NCBI GenBank assembly: GCA_019426215.1
Contig: WHWC01000119.1
Span: 26,320-90,319, forward strand
Direction of reading: 5' to 3'
DNA length: 64,000 bases
Origin: Buddleja alternifolia
Taxonomy: Eukaryota > Streptophyta > Magnoliopsida > Lamiales > Scrophulariaceae
This document shows positions 1 to 10,789 of the stretch, piece after piece; position 1 is the first letter of the stretch, and every line of letters begins with the position of its first letter. Position numbers and translations under genes: made by a program. The notes under the pieces were generated by a model that saw only the letters and a list, made by a program, of their open reading frames with translations, was not told the origin of the DNA and did not search any database.

Positions 1-137
1 ATATCTTGTGTATAGCCCAAGACCGGACTGGAGTTGGTGGTGGCGCCCGCCCGCCCTTCTCAACTAGAAAAATTAAGCTTTACCATATTTTTTTTATATT
101 CGCCCCTCCCCAAAATTAAAAATTTTGGCTCCGTCCT
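1..137. mobile_element. 3' terminal remnant of a hAT-like element
   Basis: The segment ends in ggctccgtcct, close to the terminal ggctccgtccctg seen at 60175-60187. It contains the C-rich stretch (cgcccgcccgccc, cgcccctcccc) that precedes such ends in plant hAT-derived elements. The other end lies outside the window, so neither a target duplication nor a length can be given. The family assignment rests on the terminal motif only. Confidence 0.4.
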
Positions 138-183
138 ATGTATAGTCTACGTCTCGGTAACTAAATTTTGAGCTTGGTTACAG

Positions 184-497
184 GGGGTATATCAAGATTG
201 TCAAATTCAAAACTGAGGAGGACATTATGTGAGGAACTTGAGAATTGTAGAAAGTTAAAGGAGAAGAAGTTGATCAACCAAGAGCAAAAACACAATAGAT
301 TGAGGAATATGCATCAGAATTATGATGAAAAGTGGGATGAAATTGTAAAGTTGGCTGGAAGGGAGATGGTCAAATCGAGTTGGGTGCGTGATGAAATATC
401 AATAAATCATGTTTATTTGAAAGAGATTGGTAGAGATGTTGCCTCAGAAATGCTTGATCAACTGATCATTGAGCTGTTGCTAGATAACTTCGGCTAA
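184..497 (+). CDS. Probable last coding exon of an unrecognised plant gene
   Basis: About 104 codons stay open and end at TAA 495-497. A good splice acceptor (ttggttacag) ends at 183 and the frame runs straight out of it, with no convincing ATG nearby, so I read this as a terminal exon rather than a whole gene. The peptide is charged and helical (K/E-rich around codons 10-40) and ends in a Leu/Ile/Asp-rich helix (SEMLDQLIIELLLDNFG). That C-terminus loosely resembles DUF4378-type plant proteins, but I do not recognise it with certainty. The next 100 bases look like 3' UTR (AT-rich with T runs). Upstream exons would be left of the window, although a hAT-like remnant directly precedes the acceptor. 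Confidence 0.4.
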
Positions 498-1005
498 GAA
501 ATTTTGACTTCGAATTGTTCATGTTTTTTCCCTCTCTATCCATAAACCACATAGTTTTTTTTTTTTTCCTTCCTTCTGTACATTGATTCTACTTTTCAAT
601 GAGTTTTAAATTTCACCAAGTTGTGATGTAAACCAAAGTTGAGTTACATAACAGAAAAAAAATATTATATGTCACCGATTAATTTTAATCATTTTATCCC
701 CTTGACAAATCATTTTGTTATGATGATGAGCGTTAATTACGTAAATCCAACTAGCTACTTTTATAATAGGCAAAATTGTTGATTTAACCCGGTAACTTAA
801 ACCGAGTCCCATTTCGGTCCCAATAAAAAAAAATTGGGATTATTGATCCCATTAATGTTTTTTATTCTCTAATTTAGTCTCAATTCTTTGAAATAATCGC
901 ACAACTTTCGAGGGATTTGCCAATGAAATCCCAATCGACCAATTAAGTCCCACGTTGGCCAATTAAGTTCCATATCATTTTTTCCGGTTGCAGACTCATT
1001 TGGAG
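498..1005. other. Intergenic AT-rich sequence
   Basis: No coding region is visible. Phrases such as acccggtaacttaaaccgagtcccatttcggtcccaa (about 788-825) resemble the ends of plant Mutator-like MITEs, but a matching inverted end was not found. The segment is the left flank of nest A. Confidence 0.4.
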
Positions 1006-1108
1006 CAATTTGTTAAGGTATAATTCTCTTTAGGTATTATATTAAACATCAAAGGGTTTATATAGAGTTACAAGATAATAAAGCATGGAAAAGGAAATAA
1101 ATAAATAA

Positions 1109-1992
1109 TGATGTGGGTTGAAAATGTTTAAAGGCATTACAATAATTTAACTCGTCCTCGGCTCGGGTCGGGGTATCTACCGCGGGTCAAGATCCGCGGG
1201 TAATGTACTAGTCAAGCCCGCAAAGGGCTGGCAACGCAATAAGAATACTAAGGCTATTTCATTAGCTTAAGAATAATAAAATTAAGGGGGTAATTGCATA
1301 AAACTCCCCTGTGTTATTTCGAAAATGCTAAAAAACTCCTGTGTTAACGAAATAGGCTAATCACCCTTTGTATTCTTAAAAAGTACGGAAAAAAACCCAA
1401 TTTCATTAAAAAAATGAGCTCGCTTTTCATGTTTTTCACCTTTATTGGCATGCTCATTTGTCATTTATATACTCTTTATATTATATAAAAGGTAGATAGT
1501 GTTAATTCACCAAAAATCACATATTTTTTTTCTCTCATTTTAACAAAATTTAGCTTTTTTGCACACATTTTAGGAACACTTGGGGGGGGGGGGGATTAGC
1601 CTATTTGGTTAACACGGGGTTTTTTTTAGCATTTTCAAAATAACACAGGGGGTTTTTATGCAATTATCCCCAAAATTAAGCCATTTGGGCTACTGACAAG
1701 ATAAAGCCCATAGCCCATTACCAGCTCCCTATAAATACCTCAAAGGAGCTGGGAAAGGCTCATTATCTATTCTCTCCAGAAAATTTCACTGGCTAAGCTT
1801 GAGAGTAATTCTAATAAAGAATTACGAACAGACTTGATCCCATCAATTTGGGTACGTAGGCAGCTCACTACAATCGAGTGCAGTCTATAAATCCACCAAC
1901 CCCCACCTAGTTTGTCGTGTATTGGATCGGTTCCTGCACCTCATGTGGTCAATTACGTGGCAAATATTATCTGACAAATTTTTCCATCATCA
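1109..1992 (+). repeat. 5' LTR of gypsy element 1 (with MITE inside)
   Basis: The LTR is 884 bp, or 490 bp without the MITE 1287-1671 and one copy of its target duplication. A TATA-like ctataaata lies near 1730, shortly upstream of the likely transcript start, and the same sequence is at about 7584 in the 3' LTR. Confidence 0.85.
1287..1671. mobile_element. Mutator-like MITE, 385 bp
   Basis: The terminal inverted repeats are about 75 bp: ggggtaattgcataaaac at the left against the complement of tttttatgcaattatcccc at the right, with further pairing through 'cctgtgttattt...gaaaatgctaaaaaa'. It is flanked by a perfect 9-bp duplication, aaaattaag (1278-1286 and 1672-1680), the size expected for Mutator-like elements. 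The sister LTR (around 7508-7520) has a single aaaattaag and no insert, so it is a preserved empty site. No coding capacity. Confidence 0.92.
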
Positions 1993-1995
1993 GAT

Positions 1996-2002
1996 TGGCG
2001 CC
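1996..2002 (+). promoter_or_regulatory. Primer binding site of gypsy element 1 (tggcgcc)
   Basis: tggcgcc starts three bases after the 5' LTR end at 1992. Plant Ty3/gypsy elements with TGGCGCC are usually primed by the 3' end of tRNA-Asp; the match weakens after the first seven bases (agctgtggg). Confidence 0.65.
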
Positions 2003-2032
2003 AGCTGTGGGAACAACGTTCCAGCCACTGAG

Positions 2033-2764
2033 TATGCAAACTAGGTCGCAAGCACGTACTACCGGGAATAGGATGACCAACAATGATCAGCCGACGGTGG
2101 TCAATGAAGTTCAGAGCTAAACACTTGAGGATCAGCCCAACATTCAAGTGGGAGGAGAAAATCCCCCCAACGGTGCAATCAACGGCAAGAATCCCATTGC
2201 TCAACCTCCTGCGAACGAGCAGATTGCTCCTCTTGTTACACCAGTGGTGATCCCACCCCCTGCTACCAGGGTGTTCGAGATCACCCAGGAGGCACTGCTA
2301 GCCTTCATTGAAGATGCATTTGTGCGCACAGCCGTTTGGGCTGTTCAACAATACGCCCAGGTGCACCCATCACATGTTGTGTTCGTACCGACAACGGCAA
2401 AGGGGGCAGGGTCCCAAGGGCAGGAACACTCAAGAGGTGCCTATGCCACAGGAAAAGGGGCCACAAGATCCACCCCCAAAAAGAAGTCCTTTCTGCCCGG
2501 CGACTTTGGCAGAGTCTTTGCCGCAGGGACTTAAGGTTCCTGATCGGAATGAGTATAAGGCAGTTGGAAACCCTCAAGAGCAGGTTGACAAGTTCAACGC
2601 CAAAGATGACGCGTACGACGTTAGTGATGCTGCCTATTGTAAGTTTTTTCGAACCACCTTTTCTGGAAGGGCGCTTAGCTAGTTTAACCAACTGCCCGCT
2701 GGTACCATCACCGACCTCGAGCAGCCGACCAAGTGCTTCCTCAAACACAAAACATAGAGTTTAG
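2033..2764 (+). pseudogene. Gypsy gag remnant (element 1)
   Basis: It begins MQTRSQARTTGNR at 2033 and is soon stopped (TAA near 2118). The frame then continues with a proline-rich segment (2148 on) and, after a frameshift around 2500, with the conserved gag core: a PQEQVDKFNAK-like helix, YCKFFRTTFSGRAL, and a stop where the family has a Trp (FSGRALS*FNQLP). The same core is more complete in gypsy element 2 (41227-41931, minus strand), which supports the identification. Matrix/capsid-like structural protein of the retroelement; not functional here. Confidence 0.75.
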
Positions 2765-3619
2765 ACTACAAGACCTAGAAAACAACATCCCATTGGTGAG
2801 TGATGCCTTAGTGAGTGCCATGCTAACGTATTGAAGAAACCTAAAAGAAAGCATGACGACATGGATCATAGCAACGAAGGGAAACAAGCAGTGATAAACT
2901 TGATCTCACCAGAGAAAGATCACTTTGGCGCCCATCACTAAGGGAGGAAGCTCCTGCGAATGTCAAGTGATACTAGCAAAGACCGAGGGCACAGAACCAA
3001 CGGCAGTGAAGGGAGCACGGGAATTGAAGGCTAAGCACGAAATAACAACCACTTAGAGATACCTTCAAGTTGACTAACTTATTGTGCCCTGGGAGGCATC
3101 AGCAGGTAACGAAAAACTTTAAACATTATCGTACTTCTTATATTCCTCGTTGAGTAGGGGTGCTCACCAGCACAACCTCCCTTTAATTTAGTTTTGAGGT
3201 GCCCATGTGGACCCTTCACTTTTTTGCACCAGTGTTGGAATATTTTAAATTTTTGCTATGTGCTTGTTAAGTGCCTTAAGGCACCTCTCCCTTTACAGTG
3301 CTGTAGAAGTTAAATATATCTGATAGCATACTAACACATCATCTATGAATGTGTATGTCAACAACCAATGGGTTATTCAACAACACCTAAAACAATATGC
3401 TGCTCGGAACCATTATTTCCGACCGAGGCTACTTCATAAGCTAAAAGCCCCCTTTTCGAGGCTCACATAGGTGGAGCAACAAACGTCCCCCGAACCTTTG
3501 AGAGCACGATTGAGGCTAGCTCACCTTATGATCCCTCTAGCATTACCGAGAGGGTATGAGGTTTTAAAAAATAAACCCCCCTCCAACATGGAATCTGGAC
3601 CAAGATCATACCAACATAA

Positions 3620-3845
3620 CGGAGGTGAAAATTCACCCCAAAAAACTAAAGTGAAAATTCATCTCATAAAACTAAGGTAAAAATTCACCTCATAAAACTA
3701 AGGTGAAAAATCACCTCACAAAACTAAGGTGGAAACCCACCTCATACAAACTAAGGTGCAAAACACCCCATATAGCTAAGGTGAAAACTCACCTCATACA
3801 AATATAACTAAGGTGAAGGCTTACCACACACATACAAGGGTGATA
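3620..3845. repeat. Degenerate short tandem repeat, unit about 27 bp
   Basis: Successive phrases such as 'aactaaggtgaaaattcacctcataaa' recur about seven times with drift. Each unit contains the arms ggtgaa and ttcacc, so each can fold into a tiny hairpin. Confidence 0.65.
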
Positions 3846-5989
3846 ATTCACCACGTACCGAAGTGGCTAGGGTGATATTTGGCACCATGACTGAAATTAT
3901 GAACACTAGTGGCTATCCAAGCCTCCTAATTTAGAGAAAGGTCACCCTAGTGAAAAGTTGAGAGGCTGAAAGCCTCAAGGCATTAGTCTGCAAAATCAAA
4001 GGGGTCGGCATTCGACGGACCGAGCTTAAAGCTCACATCATCATCAAGGAACCATCCCTAACCCCCTGGTGTTAAAGAAACACCACTTGGTAACTTAATC
4101 CTGAATATGATTCACATACTAAGGAGTAAGGGGGCAAGTAGTGGGGAAGTAGGAATGGAATAAACAAACAGCTAGCTAGTGAACGAATAGCTATCCAGTA
4201 TCAGTAAACGACTAGCTAGTGAACAAATAGCTAGCTAATATGCAAAGGCTATAGAAATTTGATAGTTCAGGGCCAAACAATTTTCAGAATTTAAAAGGTG
4301 AATTGCTAACAAGTGAATTCGAATACAGCAAAAATGCTCAAGAGGCATTCACTCCTAGCATTCATAAATTTCCGCTAATGGCATGTTAAAATGGCTAAGT
4401 ACCCAAGCTAGGCCTCAAGCCACCCGATAATCCTTCCAGCAATACCGAGATAGGTTGACAATCCACAGAAGGATCTCTCCCTCTCTCTAAGGTTCTGGAC
4501 CGAGATTATATAAGAATAAAAACATGAGAGGCAACCCAAGCCTCCACATAAAAACGTGGCCCCTAGTGTCACAAACCATGCCACTTACTCAAAAGGCATG
4601 AATATAGGGCAAAATCAGGCTCTAGACTGGCCCCTCATTAGAAAAAGATATCCTACTACTCCAAGCATTTCTCACTGAAAAACGCTAAGGAGGGGGAAGG
4701 GGCAGGGAACCTTATGAGGTGCTAGATCTACCCACCAAATTAAGTCAAGTCCACCTACCAAATTAATTCATGGGGGTAGGAAAAATAAGATGTACTCAAA
4801 TGTACACTATGTTAAGATAAGACGAATGCAACAAACGAAAAGATAGTCTTACAAAGCACACATAAATAAAAGCCATAAAGGCTAACAAGAATAACATATC
4901 AACAATAGTTGTCTATGGAACTAAAAATTTCCAATAACGGCTGAATTTAATAACTCATGACCCCATTAGAGATGTGGAACAATGAAAGGCCCTCGAGCTA
5001 GCAAAGGCTCGACTGAGGCTTATCCACCTTATAATCTCTTCAGTGGTTTTGTGAGGGCCATGGGAATAGTAATGACACCATTAGCACCCATTGGCATCGT
5101 ATAACACTAACAAGTAATGCCACCATTGGCACCTCACCAAAGTTCATGAGGCAGTGGGGTTAAGAAAATATAAGGCTTACTCAAAGCTTATGAAGGGCTA
5201 ATGAGTAGCTCACAAATGAGATATACGCCGAGTTAACAACAAGAATGTTGCTAGCATTCGACTAACTACTGTTACATGAATATGTACATAAGGCATGTAA
5301 GTAAGTCGTAAGTCATTCCCATTAAAAACCTCTGAGGTAATTAGCCCCGGGGCAACGCCACGAAAGAGGGCACCGACAATCTCTCTAAGGGTCGTCATGC
5401 AACAACCCCCCTAATGTATAGGGCCTAACGTCCACCTTAATTCAACCCCCATGAGTGGATCCTCATTTTCCTAGAGGGGTCCAAATCTTGATTTAAAAAA
5501 CCTTCTAAGTTGGTGGGTCTACACAAACTATCTAGCAAAAGTTAGCTAGTAGCTAGCAAAACGCTACTAAGTAACTAGCTAGCAGCTGACAAAGCACTAG
5601 TGACCTCGCTAGAGCTCATGAAGCCACGGAATGCAAAGTACCCCACTAGCGCTCATGCAAGAAAGGAATATATAACACCCCACTAGTGCTCATGAAGCCA
5701 CAGGACATAACAATTCAATTAAGTAATTGACCCAGTGCTCATGAAGCCATGGGGTAAGCCCCACTAGGACTCATGAAACCACAAAAAAAGAAGAAGTAAA
5801 GACTTACTCAAACCTAAAAAGGCTCATTGTGTAAAGTCACTAGTCAATATGTCCTGTGCAATAGAATAAAGCACAATAAAATGGCGTAAGCTAAAATAAC
5901 TCATAAATCAAACCAGCTCAAGTCTGGCTAAGCAAAAAACTTGTGAAAGAGCCCTGAAGCAACACGCTTGGAGGCACTGGATCGGGATG

Positions 5990-6330
5990 CGACTCCAATA
6001 TGCCTCGCGGCGCAACATCGGCGAGGCAAAGCATCGCGGAGCCCCAGTCACGGCACACTGGCCTCGCGGCACAACGACAGCGAGGCAAGGTCACGCCTCG
6101 CGGCACATCAGCCACGAGGCAAGGCCTCGCGTCCCTCGACCTCAATGCCACGCCTCGCTGCACCTAGCCGCGAGGGCAACCAACCGCAAGGCCAAGCCTC
6201 GTGGCATATTAGCCACAAGTCTTAGCGACAACCGACCGTGAGGCCACGCCTCGCGGCACATCAGCAGCGAGGCAAGGCCTGGTGGCAACAGACAGAGAGG
6301 CCATGCCTCACGGTACCTAGCCATGTCAAT
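5990..6330. repeat. CG-rich degenerate repeat tract (cctcgcggcac)
   Basis: The motif cctcgcggcac and variants (gcctcgtggca, gcctcgctgcac, cagcgaggcaagg) recurs more than ten times in both orientations. A similar tract lies at 13480-13660 in gypsy element 2, again downstream of the antisense leader exon. Confidence 0.65.
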
Positions 6331-7103
6331 AGCGACGCCAGGCCTTGTGGGCTCGTTATTGCCTCTCTCTTGAAGGAAGAGCCTCTCCTATAATAAGGAA
6401 AAGGCAACCACCATGCATAGAGGCCAAGGGCTTTGCCCCCTCACCTCGAGGCAAAAGATCCTGCCCATTCACCATAGAGGCTAATGACTTTGCCCCCTCA
6501 CCTCGAGGTAGAGACCCTTGCCCGCTCGCTATAGAGCCAAGAACTTTACCCCCCTCGACACAAAAGACCTTACACTCTCACTAATAGCCTCACCTAATAG
6601 CAAAAGCTCTTACCCCCTCACAATAAGTCATAAATAGATGTTATCTAGAATGATAGCACGCATACACACAAAGGGACTTAATGAAAAACAAGCAAGGGTT
6701 GACCCAATCTCGACGTCACGACCTTGAGTATACCCCCGGTTAAATCAAACCGGGGAAAAACAAACCCATGTGCTACGCAGTCACCGCAGGCATCGAGTGC
6801 CCTGAGACCAACCATGAGGCACCGAGTGCGACCAGCCACCTTGGGCACCGAGTGCCTCGTGACCAGCCATAAGGCACCACGGTCGTCTCTCAGCACCCCC
6901 TCCTCTATTCATCCAACAATTCTCGCCACACCCCCGGATAAAAGCCAGCGACCCTTGCAAGAGTGCTCCATGAGGGCGGAGAGGTCATAGATTAAATTAA
7001 TTAAAATGCGGGTATAAGAGAAAGCTATCTCCTAAGCTAATATCATGGCACCATAAAAAGGGGGGGGGGGGGGGAAAGCAAATGCAAATAATAATATCTT
7101 TAC

Positions 7104-7128
7104 CTTAGTGACCTTGGCTTTTGTCCAT
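7104..7128 (-). other. Conserved antisense leader exon (25 nt) with splice donor, gypsy element 1
   Basis: On the minus strand ATG (7126-7128) opens a 25-nt exon followed directly by a donor, G|GTAAAG. The equivalent at 13275-13299 in gypsy element 2 has the same length, start codon and donor (G|GTAATG). Here the eighth codon is TAA where element 2 has CAA, so this copy is inactivated. The preceding 200 nt of leader also aligns, for example gggagcagaagtaatccc. It looks like the start of the antisense extra ORF described for some plant Tat-lineage elements. Confidence 0.55.
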
Positions 7129-7357
7129 TGTAGGCTAAGGGTGAGAGCTCCTAAGAGAAGAATTTTGAATAAGTATGAGGATGTGAATGAGTGTTGTAGG
7201 TTCAATGCCAACAACTCATCCACTCTAAAACGAAAAATGCGTGAAAGACCTTTGTGACCCACTACCCATCACAAATTAAAGGTAATTGGCACTACCTAAG
7301 CGGGATTACTTCTGCTCCCTGATGTCCTTCCAGTCGAACCCAGAAGCGTGGGGCATA

Positions 7358-7847
7358 TGATGTGGGCCAAAAATGTCTAAGGGCATTACAGTAATTTAAG
7401 TCATCCACAGCTCAGGTCGGGGAATCTACCGTGGGTTAAGATCCATGGGTAATGTACTAGTCAAGCCCGAAAAGAGCTGGTGATCCAATAAGAATACTAA
7501 GGTTATTTCATTAGCTTAAGAATAATAAAATTAAGCCTATTGGGCCACTGACAAGATAAAGCTCATAGCTCATTACCAGCTCCCTATAAATACCTCAAAG
7601 GAGCTGGGAAAGGCTCATTATCTACTCTCTCCAGAAAATTTCACTGGCTAAGCTTGAGAGTAATTCCAATAAAGAACTACGAACACACTTGATCCCATCA
7701 ATTCGGGTACGTAGGCAGCTCGCTACAACCGAGTGCAGTCTATAAATCCACCAACCCCTTCCTAGTTTGTCGTGTGTTGGATCGGTTCCTTCATCCCACA
7801 TGGTCAATCACATGACAAATATTATCTGACAACTTTTACCATCATCA
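7358..7847 (+). repeat. 3' LTR of gypsy element 1 (no MITE)
   Basis: It is 490 bp, starts tgatgtgggcc and ends accatcatca. A purine-rich gaagcgtggggcata directly precedes it (likely polypurine tract; element 2 has gagcggggcgcata at the same place). It carries the empty site of the MITE present in the 5' LTR. Confidence 0.88.
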
Positions 7848-7883
7848 AATAAGGTAAATAAACAACCTACGCTAATATAAACT

Positions 7884-8636
7884 CTAACACTTTCCCATAG
7901 TTGAAACGGTAGGGGACCGAACAATAAGACTAGTACGAAACTCGCCAAAGAGAGAAGATGATAGACCATTGGTGAAGATATCGACGAACTGCCAAGACGA
8001 GGGAACATGCAAAACACGAACCTCACCTAAGGCAACTTTTTCACGCACAAAGTGTAAGTCCAATTTAACATGTTTAGTATGTTGGTGTTGTACCGGATTG
8101 GAATAAAGATAGACAGAAATGATATTATCATAGTAGACAATGGAAGCTCGGTGAAGAGGAGAATGAAGTTCAAGAAGGAGATTACGTAACCAAGCCATTT
8201 CAGCAACAACACTGGCAACACCTTGATGTTCCGCCTCGACACTGGAACGAGAGACAACGTGTTGGTGTTTAGAAGACCAAGAAATAAGACTCTCACCAAG
8301 AAAGACACAATAACCAGACGTAGAATGACGAGAGTGGATAACCCGCTCAATCAGCAGATGAATAGGCAATGAGTTGAGACGTAGAAGAAGGAATAAGAGT
8401 GAGACCGAGAGAAAGAGAACCCTTGAGATAGTGAAGGAGCCGTTTAAGGGTAAGCATATGAATTTCACGAGGATTATGCATAAATAAACAGAGTTGGTGA
8501 ATAGCGAAAGCGATATCAGGGCGGGCAAAAGTAAGATATTGAAGAGCACTAGAAGAAGAAGAAGAAGAAGAAGAAGAAGAAGAAGAACAACAAGAAGAAG
8601 AAGAAGAAGAAGAAGAAGAAGAAGAAGAAGAAGAAG

Positions 8637-8680
<44 letters not shown>

Positions 8681-10767
8681 GTCGGGTCAATAGGATTGGA
8701 GACCGAATTGCAAATAGTCATATGGGCACAGGCAAGGATCTCCGGAGCAAACTTTTCTTAAGATAAAAAAGGCCAGCAGGAGTGCGAAAGACGGAAATAC
8801 CGAGAAAATAATAAAGAGGACCGAGATCAGCCATGGAAAATTTCTAGGAGAGGAGAGAAGTGAGATGAGATAGAAAAGATGAAGAGGAGGCTGTGAGAAC
8901 TATGTCATTGAAATATAAGAGAAGAAAGGATGTGGAGGCTTTACGACGGTAGATAAATAGAGAAACATTAGCACGACTACTGGTAAAGCCTAAGGACGAG
9001 AGATATGAAGCAAATCGATGATGCCAAGCACAAAGAGCTTGCTTAAGGCCATAGAGGGCTTTCTTGAGAAGACAGATATGAGCAGGATAAGAGGGATGGG
9101 AATAACCTGGAGGCTGCTTCATGTAAACAATTTCAGAGAGATGACCATTAATAAAGGCATTTTTTACATCTAATTGATGGAGAGGCCAGGAGCGAGAGAG
9201 AGCAAGAGAAATAACAGTGCGAATGGTGGTCGGTTTAATAACCGGGCTGAAAGTGTCCTCGTAGTCAATGTCAGGCTGTTGAGTGAAGCCCTGAGTAACG
9301 AGATGAGCTTTTTATAGTTCAAGAGATCCATCAGAACAAAATTTGTGGTGAAAGATCCATTTGGACCTGACAATATTGGAATGGCAAGGGAAAGGAACAA
9401 GATCCCAAGTTTCATGGGAGTGGAGGGCAGAAATTTCGACATCCATAGAAGCCTTCCAGTTAGGATCACGAAGAGCTTGAGTGTATGTGCGACGAATAGG
9501 AGATAACTCCGAGGGGGAAGAGAAAGAGAGATTGAAGATGGAACGAGGTTTGGTAATGTCGGATTTGGATCTAGTCGCCATGGGATGTGTGGAAACGAGA
9601 GGAGGAGCTGGAGCCGGAGCTGAAGGGGCGGGGCGGTTGGTGCCTGGAGGGGTGCTTCTGAACTTGGTCTAGAGAGAGAAGGAAAGCCGGGTGGTGGGGA
9701 TGTCGAGGGATGAGGAGATGGTGTTAGGATGGAGGCTGCGATTTGAAGAAGGGGCAGCTTTTCATCGTCAGAGGAAAGAAAGTCGTAAGAGGCAAGGGCA
9801 TCTGTTGAAGAGGTGTAGGAAAAAGGAAAGACAGACTCGTCAAAGATGACATGACGAGAAAGAATGATACGATTGGATGTGAGATCGAGGCAGTGAAAGC
9901 TTTTGTGATTAGAGGGATATCCCAAAAATGTGTACGTAGAGGAGCGAGGAGAGTGTTTGTTGACCGTGGTGGCAGAAAGATTAGGGTAACAGAGGTAACC
10001 GAAAACGAGTAGGTTGGCATAGGAAGGAACGTGTTTGTAAAGGATTTCAAAAGGGGAGCGAAAAGAGAGAGTAGTGGTGGGTAAAATGTTGAAGAGATGT
10101 ACTGCCATGTGGAGAGCTTCGGCTCAAAAGGATGGTAGAAGGGAGGCTTGAAAAAAAAGAGTGAGAATGGCGTTAGTTATTGTTTGAATGGTTCATTCGG
10201 CTTTGCCATTTTGTTGAGAGGTGAGGGGATAAGAAAAGCGAAAGTGAACACCATTGGTTTCAAAAAAATTATGAAAACATTTATTATCGAATTCACCACA
10301 GTGATCACATTGAAAAGACTTGATTTTAGAAGAAAATTGAGTTTGCACATAAGTGTAAAAGTTGACAAAAACAGAAATAACATTGGCTTTATTGAGTAAA
10401 GTTAAAACTCAAAGAAAATGCTAATAATCATCCAAAAATGAAATATAATAATAAAATCCTCCTAGACTAGGAACAGGAGATGTCCAGAGATCCAAATGTA
10501 TGAGATCAAAAAAAGTATTACTGGATGAAATAGAATGAGAAAATGGCCATAGGTTGTGTTTATCTAATTGATATGCATGACACAACGAACGTGAAAAATC
10601 CTATTAGATAAAAAATTAAAAATAGTGAAGTCGGGGTGACCAAGATGACGGTTCCAAGTGGAAGAAGTGGAGTTGTCAGAGGAGCGGATGGAGCTGAGAG
10701 CAGTGGAGATGACAGAAAATGGATAGAGGTCGTCGTCGCTATTACTCCGGAGAAACAATTTGCCCAA
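7884..10767 (-). pseudogene. Copia element A pol (GAG-pre-integrase, integrase, RT, RNase H), broken
   Basis: Read leftwards from 10767, the GAG-pre-integrase motif WNRHLGHPDFTIFNFLSN comes first. Integrase remnants follow (to about 9700), with its C-terminal signature SPFEILYKHVPSYANL near 10030. RT comes next, with RDPNWKASMDVEISAL (about 9500) and LLKKALYGLKQALCAWHHRF (about 9060); the active-site YVDD equivalent reads YFNDIVL. Then come a simple repeat, ALQYLTFARPDIAFAIHQL (about 8540) and RNase H (YCVFLGESLISWSSKHQHVV, SRSSVEAEH, HTKHVKLDLHFV). The frame is broken at least four times. The stop falls six bases inside the LTR. RT would copy the element's RNA and integrase insert the cDNA; neither can be intact here. 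Confidence 0.85.
8551..8673. repeat. Microsatellite (AGA)n followed by (GA)n
   Basis: About 90 bp of AGA triplets with two interruptions (acaacaag) runs into about 33 bp of GA dinucleotides. On the minus strand it reads as a run of Ser codons directly before the conserved ALQYLT motif of the copia RT/RNase H junction, where about 20 family residues are missing. Confidence 0.95.
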
Positions 10768-10789
10768 TTACTCCGACTATTACTCTGGA

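Larger units (their letters stand above)
2765..7100. other. Non-coding interior of gypsy element 1
   Basis: There is no protease, RT or integrase and no long open frame. The segment holds a tract of short imperfect repeats (about 3620-3845) built on 'aaggtgaaaattcacctcat', a CG-rich tract built on 'gcctcgcggcac' (about 5990-6330), and a G14 run at about 7061-7074. Parts are homologous to the non-coding side of gypsy element 2 at 13480-16900 (the cctcgcgg tract and the 'gaggtgcccatgtggac'-like phrase near 3195). Confidence 0.6.
1109..7847 (+). mobile_element. Gypsy element 1: gag-only, non-autonomous Ty3/gypsy element
   Basis: It is flanked by a perfect 5-bp duplication, aataa (1104-1108 and 7848-7852). 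The LTRs start tgatgtggg and end ccatcatca. After subtracting the MITE and its 9-bp duplication, the 5' LTR is 490 bp, exactly the length of the 3' LTR. A tggcgcc primer site follows the 5' LTR. The only coding remnant on the plus strand is gag; protease, RT and integrase are absent. The element shares LTRs, gag and an antisense leader exon with gypsy element 2. The layout resembles non-autonomous members of the plant Tat lineage; that lineage call is an inference. Confidence 0.85.
1011..7889 (-). repeat. 3' LTR of copia element A, split by gypsy element 1
   Basis: The two halves are 1011-1108 and 7853-7889, together 135 bp, matching the right LTR. They are separated by gypsy element 1 and its AATAA duplication (1104-1108 and 7848-7852). 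The polypurine-like sequence before the LTR on the minus strand reads tatgggaaag, just right of 7889. Confidence 0.85.

Noticed and set aside
3600..3850. CRISPR-like array of short repeats
   Set aside because: Repeats are degenerate, contiguous without unique spacers, and the DNA is from a plant genome.
5968..6324. Overlapping open frames on both strands in the CG-rich tract
   Set aside because: They follow from the low stop-codon content of the repeated cctcgcgg motif; no motif, no conservation of frame.
7884..8690. Leu-rich 'membrane protein' on the minus strand
   Set aside because: Its Leu run is the microsatellite in another frame; only the C-terminal part is real (RNase H of copia A).
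8494..8766. Arg/Glu-rich reading frame on the plus strand
   Set aside because: Pure translation of the AGA/GA microsatellite antisense to copia pol.
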